From the NCBI GenBank assembly GCA_937922735.1, contig CALAJL010000078.1:1-39559 (forward strand): DNA of 39,559 bases. The letters run 5' to 3'. The stretch is from an uncultured Gammaproteobacteria bacterium (GTDB taxonomy: Bacteria > Pseudomonadota > Gammaproteobacteria > UBA4575). Of this stretch, positions 33,830 to 39,559 are shown one piece after another. The position numbers were made by a program, and so were the translations under genes. Within the stretch, counting starts at the first letter, position 1, and each line of letters opens with the position of its first letter. The notes beneath the pieces were generated by a model. That model searched no databases, was not told the DNA's origin, and worked only from the letters and a program-made list of their open reading frames with translations.

Positions 33830-34144
33830 TTATTTAATTACCGCTTCACCTACACCTGTCTCACCTAGATTGTCTGTCCAAGTAATCTTTACCGTATCTC
33901 CAGCTTTAGCACCATCAAATTCAAAAGACCAATAAGGATTCTTCGAGACGCCTGTTCCCCAATCGCCAGAAATAATAATCTCACCATTTAATTCGGCTTT
34001 TACCTCTTTTATAAAGTGAGCAGGGATTAACTCACCAGTTTCCTTATCTTTTCGACTACCCGATTCCATTGGGTGATACATAATTGCTTTAACTGTAGTG
34101 GTGCTCCCACTAAGCTTTGCTCTAATTTTCATTTCATCAGCCAT
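33830..34144 (-). CDS. soxZ: Thiosulfate-oxidation carrier subunit SoxZ
   Basis: A 104-residue partner of SoxY. It has the typical KIRAKLSGSTTTVKAIMYHPMESGSRKD start, then HFIKEVKAELNGE and NPYWSFEFDGAKAGDTVKITWTDNLGE, all SoxZ-conserved. No signal peptide, as normal, since SoxZ is carried out to the periplasm with SoxY. Its gene follows soxY by 32 bp, with GAGG upstream of the ATG. Confidence 0.96.
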   Translation of the reverse strand: MADEMKIRAKLSGSTTTVKAIMYHPMESGSRKDKETGELIPAHFIKEVKAELNGEIIISGDWGTGVSKNPYWSFEFDGAKAGDTVKITWTDNLGETGVGEAVIK

Positions 34145-34176
34145 TTTATTAATATCCTCTATTCAATCTTATGGGC

Positions 34177-34635
34177 TTAAACGCAACCACCGGCCGTAAC
34201 CTTCACTGCACTTTTACCGGTATATAGTTTTCCATCTGCTTTAACAATTGCTACTACATTTGAAGACTCACGTAATTTAATACGTGTAGATACAAATGGC
34301 TTTGATTTGCCATGGAAATAGAAGCGAGAGATCCAAGGACGCGGATTCTTGTCTCCCAATAAACTAATCCATTCAACATTGTCTAAATCAGTTGATACTT
34401 TGACAGGAACCGTAGCACCATTTTCAGCAATTGCAGGCGCGTCTATGGTTACATTGCTTTCTAATAATTCCGTATCACCAATAAGACCTTTTAATGCAGG
34501 TCCATATTCGGTTTCATCGAATGCAGCAGTAGGCCATTCAGCAAATGCAGACTGTAAAAAAGTGGCTTTACCAAGAATGGCAATTGCACCGGAATACAAG
34601 CTACCTTGAATAAACTTTCTTTTTGAAAAATTCAT
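34177..34635 (-). CDS. soxY: Thiosulfate-oxidation carrier protein SoxY
   Basis: A 152-residue periplasmic carrier that holds sulfur intermediates on its C-terminal Cys. Start ATG 34635 is chosen over ATG 34650 because GAGG then sits at the right distance. The signal is a Tat-like S-K-R-K-F-I-Q with Lys replacing the first Arg, followed by a hydrophobic stretch to AFA. The body has NVTIDAPAIAENGATVPVKV and ISRFYFHGKSKPFVSTRIKLRESSNVVAIVKADGKLY, standard for SoxY. The swinging arm ends A-G-G-C-V; the usual final G-G is replaced by Val. SoxX, SoxA, SoxB and SoxCD genes are not in the window. Confidence 0.94.
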   Translation of the reverse strand: MNFSKRKFIQGSLYSGAIAILGKATFLQSAFAEWPTAAFDETEYGPALKGLIGDTELLESNVTIDAPAIAENGATVPVKVSTDLDNVEWISLLGDKNPRPWISRFYFHGKSKPFVSTRIKLRESSNVVAIVKADGKLYTGKSAVKVTAGGCV

Positions 34636-34699
34636 GACATCCTCATCCATCGTTAATAATAAAGTTATGAAAACATGTATGTTAGCCGTAATGAGCTAA

Positions 34700-34786
34700 T
34701 AACGTAATATATGTTCTAGTTTGACGGTATTTTAACATGTAAGTTCCTGTTCTAGCTGATAATTTAACGTAAGCTAGTATGTTAAA
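34700..34786. repeat. Nested short repeats upstream of soxY
   Basis: Within 87 bp: TAACGTAA twice (34700-34707, 34765-34772), TGTTCTAG twice (34712-34719, 34748-34755), an outer inverted pair TTTAACAT (34731-34738) / ATGTTAAA (34779-34786) and an inner inverted pair CTAGCT (34752-34757) / AGCTAG (34772-34777). This looks like a regulatory or structured region for the minus-strand soxYZ genes or the end of the HAD transcript. Confidence 0.55.
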
Positions 34787-34816
34787 TGCTGTTAATTTGG
34801 CGTGGTTTTAAGCAAT

Positions 34817-35485
34817 TTACAGAACAATAGTGGGTAATTCAGATAATTCACTAATTACCTTGTCTGCTTGATAGGGCAAATGCTCAGGCGTTCGATTATA
34901 TCGATTGATCCAGACTGAATTAAAACCATACGAAGCGGCACCTGCAATATCCCACGAGTTTGAAGATATAAAACAGATCTTATTTCTAGGCAATGCGAGC
35001 TGCTCTTCTACAAATTCATACACAGCAGGAGAGGGCTTATAGGTCTTGATTTGATCTGTAGAATATATGCCATCTAGTAAATTTGTTAATCCTGCATTTT
35101 TTAAGGCAGAGCTTAATTTTTGTGGCGAGCCATTAGACAGAATGGCTGTAGTTTTACCCGCATCCTTTAATGTTTTTAATGAATCTTTTACATCTGAATA
35201 ACAATCTAATTTGGCGTGTGCTTCAAGAATATTTTTCTTAACAGTTACATCTTTCATGCCGTACACATCACATGCAAATTCAAGTGCATATTTACTAATA
35301 AGATCATAATTCGTATATCGATTCATTAAGCTTAATTGTGAAGAATATTGAAGTCGCTTAGATCGCCATAACTTATAAATTACTAGCGCATGCTCACCTA
35401 ACTGATCCTTGTATACTTCAAATGGTTGATAAGTGTCTAAAATGGCACCGTATGCATTAAAAATAAACGCTTTGTTCTTTTTCAT
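34817..35485 (-). CDS. Haloacid dehalogenase-like (HAD) protein with Asn at the nucleophile
   Basis: A 222-residue protein of the type II haloacid dehalogenase family. Motifs: an N-terminal F-N-A-Y-G-A-I-L-D, where the family has F-D-A-Y-G-T-L-F-D; LWRSKRLQYS with the substrate-binding Arg; SNGSP (motif II); YKPSP with the motif III Lys; and ISSNSWDIAGA (motif IV). The first Asp, which forms the covalent intermediate in HAD enzymes, is Asn (codon AAT). Otherwise all motifs are retained. It is either inactive, uses another mechanism, is deamidated, or the base is an error. It lies behind soxYZ on the same strand; link to sulfur metabolism is unclear. Confidence 0.85.
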   Translation of the reverse strand: MKKNKAFIFNAYGAILDTYQPFEVYKDQLGEHALVIYKLWRSKRLQYSSQLSLMNRYTNYDLISKYALEFACDVYGMKDVTVKKNILEAHAKLDCYSDVKDSLKTLKDAGKTTAILSNGSPQKLSSALKNAGLTNLLDGIYSTDQIKTYKPSPAVYEFVEEQLALPRNKICFISSNSWDIAGAASYGFNSVWINRYNRTPEHLPYQADKVISELSELPTIVL

Positions 35486-35523
35486 TATATGTATTGAACT
35501 CCAGACTTGTTTAAAATACCTAT

Positions 35524-35567
35524 AAAAAAAACCCCGACAAATTATGAGTAATCTATCGAGGTTTTTT
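35524..35567 (-). terminator. Intrinsic terminator of Met-rich 6
   Basis: On the minus strand, AACCTCGA pairs with TCGGGGTT (one mismatch) around an 18-nt loop, followed by a run of eight T. A six-T tail on the other strand may make it bidirectional. It ends the minus-strand transcript from Met-rich 6. Confidence 0.6.
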
Positions 35568-35639
35568 AAAGGGGAGGTTGTTCTACTCTAGTTCCGGAGA
35601 GTCAAAATCATCCCAATGCTTCCTAGCAACTTTTCTTAT

Positions 35640-36254
35640 TTATTTTGCTGAAGTTGCATCTGCTACTACAGGTGCAGTGTTGTACATACCTTCAAACATT
35701 TTTTGGAAATTAGCAGGGTTCATCATCCAAGCAGTGCTTTCTTGATAAAACTCTGGATCCATCATTTTTTGCATAGGTTGTTGAAAATATGTTGGGTTAG
35801 ACATCGCGCTCATCCACTGCGTATATAAAGCAGGGTTCATGTATGTGTTCATGGCGGTCTGATAGAAAGCAGGATTCATCATTGCTGTCATCCAATTCAT
35901 ATACATTTGTGGATTCATGAATTGACCCGATGCAGCCATAATTGACGCTGGATTAGTCATGTTCGCCATAATTTCATTCCATTGATTAGTATCCATCCCA
36001 CACTCCACCATATTTTGCGCAGTCTGTGGATGACTCATCAATGTAATAAGTTGCATAAATTCAGCTGGATTGGCCATTGCAGAAGCTAAAGCTTGTGGAT
36101 CTGTGTAAGCCTTCATTTTGCAATCTGTCGTGTTTTCAGCAGCTTGATTGGTCACTTCATTTGCTTCACCAAATACTACGGTAGATACGCCCACCAATAG
36201 AATTAATACAAATGCTGCAATCGTATATTTGAATGACAATAGAATATTTCTCAT
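35640..36254 (-). CDS. Exported methionine-rich protein with 13-residue tandem repeats (Met-rich 6)
   Basis: A 204-residue protein with a signal peptide or anchor (hydrophobic about 11-28, cleavage near VFG). Residues 100-190 are seven exact-length 13-residue units: T/M/S/M-[ND]-P at the start, mostly an aromatic at position 6 and Met at 10 and 13. Examples are MNPQMYMNWMTAM and MNPALYTQWMSAM. Residues 51-99 contain less regular D-P/N-P/H-P units. Cys45 and Cys85 could form a disulfide. 27 residues are Met by count. It lacks the exact C-terminal motif of Met-rich 2-4 but the repeats resemble it (M-D-P-E-F-Y). A weak GGGG Shine-Dalgarno is upstream. Own terminator downstream. Function unknown. 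Confidence 0.78.
   Translation of the reverse strand: MRNILLSFKYTIAAFVLILLVGVSTVVFGEANEVTNQAAENTTDCKMKAYTDPQALASAMANPAEFMQLITLMSHPQTAQNMVECGMDTNQWNEIMANMTNPASIMAASGQFMNPQMYMNWMTAMMNPAFYQTAMNTYMNPALYTQWMSAMSNPTYFQQPMQKMMDPEFYQESTAWMMNPANFQKMFEGMYNTAPVVADATSAK
35685..35957 (-). repeat. Seven 39 bp coding repeats in Met-rich 6
   Basis: The segment encodes seven consecutive 13-residue units with no indels between them. The DNA copies have diverged, so the periodicity is kept at the protein level, pointing to selection on a repeating structure. Confidence 0.85.
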
Positions 36255-36779
36255 TACTACTTACCCCGGTTGGTTTTAATTAAGTATTAGTACATAGTAA
36301 TATAATATTATTCTAATGATATTAAATATAACTAATCATCAGATTAATAAGACTTAATACATATTAAAAACATATAGTTACATTCAAGGAGTATTTCTTT
36401 TGAATTCTGTCCTATACAGAAAGCAATACTATATTAATGACGTATTTACACAGAATTGAATGAAATTTGTTTGAATTAATCTAAATAATAGTCGATATCT
36501 ATATCAAGACTCTAAGTAAGTAAGGACAATGGAAGAGTTAATAATCACCGTATATATAACTACGCATAATATATATTATGTTAAATTTATGAAATACTAG
36601 TAGTTATCTACAACGATTGTTTGAGTGATATACCAAAAACGGCCTATTTTAAAAGCAGCGTATTTTAAAATGCTTAGTTCTACGACAATTTACACGCATT
36701 CTCCATAATCTAAACGAGTTAGCTTTCATGTTAGCCCGCATTATTTTTATCACGGTATTGTTTAAAAATACTTAATCGG

Positions 36780-36815
36780 TAGATCAATCAACACAGCTAT
36801 GTTGTTTTTGATCTA
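36780..36815. repeat. Hairpin/inverted repeat in the 1 kb gap
   Basis: TAGATCAA (36780-36787) pairs with TTGATCTA (36808-36815); inside, CAACA pairs with TGTTG after a small internal loop, giving about 13 bp in all. No T-run follows. It could be an operator or the core of a small RNA. Confidence 0.5.
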
Positions 36816-37279
36816 TTCACCTATAGGACAGAAGATATGCATGATTCAATATTATTAAGTTTGATGGAATATCTGGCTATTTGATTTATCTAGGTACCTA
36901 TAACAAAGAAGCAATAAGACTTAGTACCTCAATCCCCTTCTCTGTTAACTATAACTTTTTCGATCTATCTGCATTTTACATCATGACTCAAAACACAAAT
37001 TCTATAATACAAGAATTACATTCTATTATTTCCAAATTTGTTTCTAACCTTGTTAGCATTATCTCTATAAACATAGAAAGTTAAAGTAAGATTTTTATCA
37101 AATGTTTCCTGTGAATAATGCAACAGTTATTTATTCATATATTGCATTGCCATTTCGCAAGAATTAATGTCATCGAATATAGTATTTAATAAATGATATA
37201 CATTAAAAACTATCCAAAGTTTATACAGTACAAGTTTATATAGATTATGTTCTATTTTAATATGAATACATTCTTGTGT

Positions 37280-37288
37280 TGTTATACT
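37280..37288 (+). promoter_or_regulatory. Extended -10 promoter of the photolyase pair
   Basis: TG-T-TATACT, an extended -10 element, lies 29 bp before the ATG at 37318. No clear -35 is seen, which is common for extended -10 promoters. Confidence 0.45.
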
Positions 37289-37317
37289 TTATTTTTATTA
37301 CAACTTAATCCTTACTG

Positions 37318-38835
37318 ATGTCATCCCTTATTCTCATTCTTGGCGATCAACTGAACAAAAGTATTTCTAGCTTGAAGCAAGCAAATAAAGCTGAAGATAT
37401 AGTTTTAATGTGTGAAGTTCGTGCAGAAGCAAAATATGTAAAGCATCATAAGAAAAAACTAGTCTTTGTATTAAGTGCAATGCGTCATTTTCATCAAGAG
37501 TTAAAGTTTTCTGGTTATAACGTCACATATGTCAAGCTTAATGACAAATCTAATTCGGGTAGTCTAGAGTCTGAGATTCAAAGGATCGCTAATGATAATA
37601 ATATTAATAATATAACTGTCACACACCCAGGTGAATATCGCGTTTATAAAAATATAAACACGTTAAGTAGTAAAAATTTGAATATCAACTGGCTGGAAGA
37701 TGATCGCTATTTTTGTAGTCGTGATGAATTTCGCAAATGGGTAGATAAAAAAACACAACTCCGTATGGAGAATTTTTATCGTTATATGCGACAAAAATAT
37801 AATATTTTAATGGATGGGAATGAGCCTGTTGGAAACAAATGGAACTATGATAAGGAAAATCGCAAGCCTCTCAAAAATGAAATTATCTCTAGTAGGCCTA
37901 AAATATTTAAGCCTGACGCTATTACCAATGAAGTCATTGAATTAATAGAAAGCGAATTCAACGAAAATTTTGGAGACATTCTACCTTTTGAGCTGGCAGT
38001 TACACGCAAACAAGCATTAGCTGCATTAAATCATTTCATTAAAGAAAGATTAGTACAGTTTGGTGATTATCAAGATGCAATGCTGGAAAAAGAACCTTAC
38101 ATGTACCACTCATTACTTAGTTTCTATTTAAACATTGGTCTATTATTACCTGCAGAAGTCATATCAAAGGCCGAAAAAACTTATCAAAATGGTCATGCAC
38201 CAATCAACGCAGTAGAAGGATTTATAAGACAAATACTAGGTTGGAGAGAATTTATTCATGGAATTTATTGGCATAAAATGCCTAACTATTCTACAAAAAA
38301 CTTTTTTAATGCAGAAAATGATTTGCCTGATTTTTTCTGGGATGGTGATACAAAATTAAATTGTTTATCACAGTGCATTCAGGAAACCAAAAAGAACGCA
38401 TATGCACATCATATACAGCGCTTAATGATATTGGGTAACTTCTGTTTACTAACAGGCATTGAGCCTAAAAAAGTATGCGAGTGGTATTTGATAGTATATG
38501 CAGATGCATTTGAGTGGGTAGAGTTGCCGAATGTTATGGGCATGATCTTGTTTGCAGATGGTGGCTATCTGGCTAGCAAGCCCTATGCAAGTGGTGGTGC
38601 GTATATCAATAAAATGTCTAATTATTGCAAATCTTGCCATTTCAAAATAAAAGAAAAAACTGGTGAACAAGCTTGCCCTTTTAATTATCTCTATTGGAAT
38701 TTTCTACATCAACACCAAGATAAGCTTTCAAATAATCAGAGATTATCAATGATGTATAGCACATTAAAAAAAATGGATTCTGAAAAACTGACATTAATAC
38801 GTTCTAGTGCTGAGAATTTTATTAAATCAATTTGA
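37318..38835 (+). CDS. Iron-sulfur bacterial cryptochrome/(6-4) photolyase (PhrB/CryB type)
   Basis: A 505-residue flavoprotein of the FeS-BCP group, light-dependent repair of UV (6-4) photoproducts or a photoreceptor. The N-terminal domain starts LILILGDQL; the helical FAD domain has RQILGWREFIHGIYW and AYAHHIQRLMILGNF. Four Cys at 349, 437, 440 and 453 match the known [4Fe-4S] ligands of Agrobacterium PhrB (350, 438, 441, 454) with the same spacing, ending in ACPFNYLYWNF. The start is ATG 37318, with the family N-terminus. The stop is 5 bp before the next photolyase gene, so both are likely co-transcribed. CKSCH in the cluster region is not a haem site, as this is a cytoplasmic protein. Confidence 0.93.
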   Translation: MSSLILILGDQLNKSISSLKQANKAEDIVLMCEVRAEAKYVKHHKKKLVFVLSAMRHFHQELKFSGYNVTYVKLNDKSNSGSLESEIQRIANDNNINNITVTHPGEYRVYKNINTLSSKNLNINWLEDDRYFCSRDEFRKWVDKKTQLRMENFYRYMRQKYNILMDGNEPVGNKWNYDKENRKPLKNEIISSRPKIFKPDAITNEVIELIESEFNENFGDILPFELAVTRKQALAALNHFIKERLVQFGDYQDAMLEKEPYMYHSLLSFYLNIGLLLPAEVISKAEKTYQNGHAPINAVEGFIRQILGWREFIHGIYWHKMPNYSTKNFFNAENDLPDFFWDGDTKLNCLSQCIQETKKNAYAHHIQRLMILGNFCLLTGIEPKKVCEWYLIVYADAFEWVELPNVMGMILFADGGYLASKPYASGGAYINKMSNYCKSCHFKIKEKTGEQACPFNYLYWNFLHQHQDKLSNNQRLSMMYSTLKKMDSEKLTLIRSSAENFIKSI

Positions 38836-38840
38836 CTGCC

Positions 38841-39559
38841 ATGCGACTAACTAAATGTAACATAGTGTGGTTAAAAAAGGATTTACGTGTATTTGACCAT
38901 CAGGCATTAGCAAATGCATGCGAAAATAATTTCACAATAGCAATGTATGTTCTTGAAGACGAATGGATCTCAAGTAAAGAATTTTCTTTACATCAATTTC
39001 AATTTCTAAGAGAAAGTCTGTATGAGCTTCGTGAAGAACTGGCTAAATTAAACATACCTTTTGTTATACAAAAAGGTGGAATTATTTCATCTTTACAAAA
39101 CATTCAGCAGCATTACATAATTTCAGGTCTCTATAGTCATATCGAAACAGGTGTAAAATGGACATATATTAGAGATCGTAAAGTAAGTGAATGGTGCAAA
39201 GGAAATGGAATTGAATGGAAAGAATATTATCAGTTTTCCGCCATCAGGAAATTAAAATCTAGAGACACATGGAATGAAAAACGCAAAAAACTTATCGAAC
39301 GTAGAGTTATTTTTCCACCAAAAAAGCAAAATTTCTCTTTAAAACTTGGTGTCAAAAACAACTTAGCAATCGACGAAGTATTTAATGAGGTCACAACTAG
39401 AAATTATCTAAATATACAGAAAGGTGGCCGAAGCAATGGACTTTTTCTACTAACTAGTTTTCTCGATAACAGAGGAATGGATTATTCGAGCAAGATGTCG
39501 TCACCAAATACAGCCTATGACTCGTGTAGCCGTATAAGTTCACATATTACATGGGGAAC
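38841..39559 (+). CDS. Photolyase/cryptochrome-family protein, 3' end missing
   Basis: An open frame from ATG 38841 to the window end, 239 codons without a stop, so partial. The N-terminus IVWLKKDLRVFDHQAL matches the photolyase domain (usual L-V-W-F-R-R-D-L-R-x-x-D). About residue 108 is an RDRKVSEWCKGNGIEW stretch, and residues about 194-239 start the FAD-binding domain with GGRSNGLFLLTSFL, MSSPNTAYDSCSRISSHITWGN (family S-R-L-S-P-x-L-A-x-G). It follows the iron-sulfur photolyase by 5 bp. Probably a CPD photolyase or cryptochrome; subtype cannot be fixed without the C-terminus. Confidence 0.88.
   Translation, partial: MRLTKCNIVWLKKDLRVFDHQALANACENNFTIAMYVLEDEWISSKEFSLHQFQFLRESLYELREELAKLNIPFVIQKGGIISSLQNIQQHYIISGLYSHIETGVKWTYIRDRKVSEWCKGNGIEWKEYYQFSAIRKLKSRDTWNEKRKKLIERRVIFPPKKQNFSLKLGVKNNLAIDEVFNEVTTRNYLNIQKGGRSNGLFLLTSFLDNRGMDYSSKMSSPNTAYDSCSRISSHITWG

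Larger units (their letters stand above)
36255..37317. other. Long intergenic region without a credible gene
   Basis: About 1.06 kb of very AT-rich DNA between the divergently oriented Met-rich 6 and photolyase genes. A 67-codon open frame at 36881-37084 has no family resemblance or ribosome site and is probably spurious. A direct repeat TATTTTAAAA occurs at 36645-36654 and 36661-36670, and a long hairpin at 36780-36815. No RNA gene is recognisable. Confidence 0.5.

Noticed and set aside
35685-35957. CRISPR-like repeat array
   Set aside because: Repeats are 39 bp, contiguous without spacers, in frame and coding for 13-residue units.
36881-37084. 67-codon open frame
   Set aside because: No family resemblance, no ribosome site, very AT-rich context; probably chance.
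38626-38643. CKSCH in the photolyase as a c-type haem site
   Set aside because: The protein is cytoplasmic and the Cys positions match [4Fe-4S] ligands of FeS-BCP photolyases.

Overview
The window comes from an AT-rich gammaproteobacterium that oxidises reduced sulfur. The lineage follows from housekeeping synteny (ribE-ribH-nusB-thiL-pgpA; gltX followed by tRNA-Ala) and a complete gspC-N type II secretion operon. The physiology follows from flavocytochrome c sulfide dehydrogenase, SoxYZ, a TsuA/YeeE-type sulfur-compound transporter and a DsrE2-like protein. A marine or sediment sulfur oxidiser of the Thiotrichales/Chromatiales type is a reasonable inference, but no taxonomic marker such as 16S rRNA is present.

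Layout. (1) 35-3621, + strand: an HslV-like Ntn hydrolase, then riboflavin, NusB, thiamine and phospholipid genes. (2) 3824-9996, + strand: a tight five-gene unit of HEAT-repeat Ser/Thr kinase, two PilT-family ATPases, a retropepsin-like protease and a class III cyclase-FHA protein. It looks like phospho-signalling tied to type IV pilus motors. (3) 10085-11836: gltX, tRNA-Ala(GGC) and a small basic protein. (4) 11856-23650, - strand: the type II secretion system, gspC to gspN, without a prepilin peptidase gene. (5) 23728-24331: tRNA-Glu(UUC) with a good promoter and a noncoding stretch. (6) 24332-36254: a sulfur-oxidation island with dsrE2-like, a DUF3365 haem lipoprotein, fccAB, a tetrahaem NapC/NirT-type cytochrome, five consecutive exported methionine-rich proteins, tsuA-like, soxYZ, a HAD-family protein and a sixth methionine-rich protein. 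(7) 36255-37317: about 1 kb without a credible gene. (8) 37318-39559: a 4Fe-4S bacterial (6-4) photolyase-type gene followed by a second photolyase/cryptochrome that runs off the window.

The most novel part is the methionine-rich family (28707-32525 and 35640-36254). All six proteins have a signal peptide or membrane anchor and Met-Asn-Pro-type repeats. Four share a C-terminal motif around M-[DN]-P-[KE]-Q-Y; one carries a single c-type haem motif and one is fused to a DUF302-like domain. They lie between sulfide dehydrogenase genes and thiosulfate genes. By position, export and low complexity they could be sulfur-globule coat proteins, metal-binding proteins or oxidant sinks. These roles are inference; I know of no described system that matches.

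Smaller points: many housekeeping genes lack a visible Shine-Dalgarno while several sulfur-island genes have good ones; the HAD protein has Asn for its nucleophilic Asp; the cyclase lacks the usual transition-state Arg; and the Ntn hydrolase has Ser at the usual Thr position.
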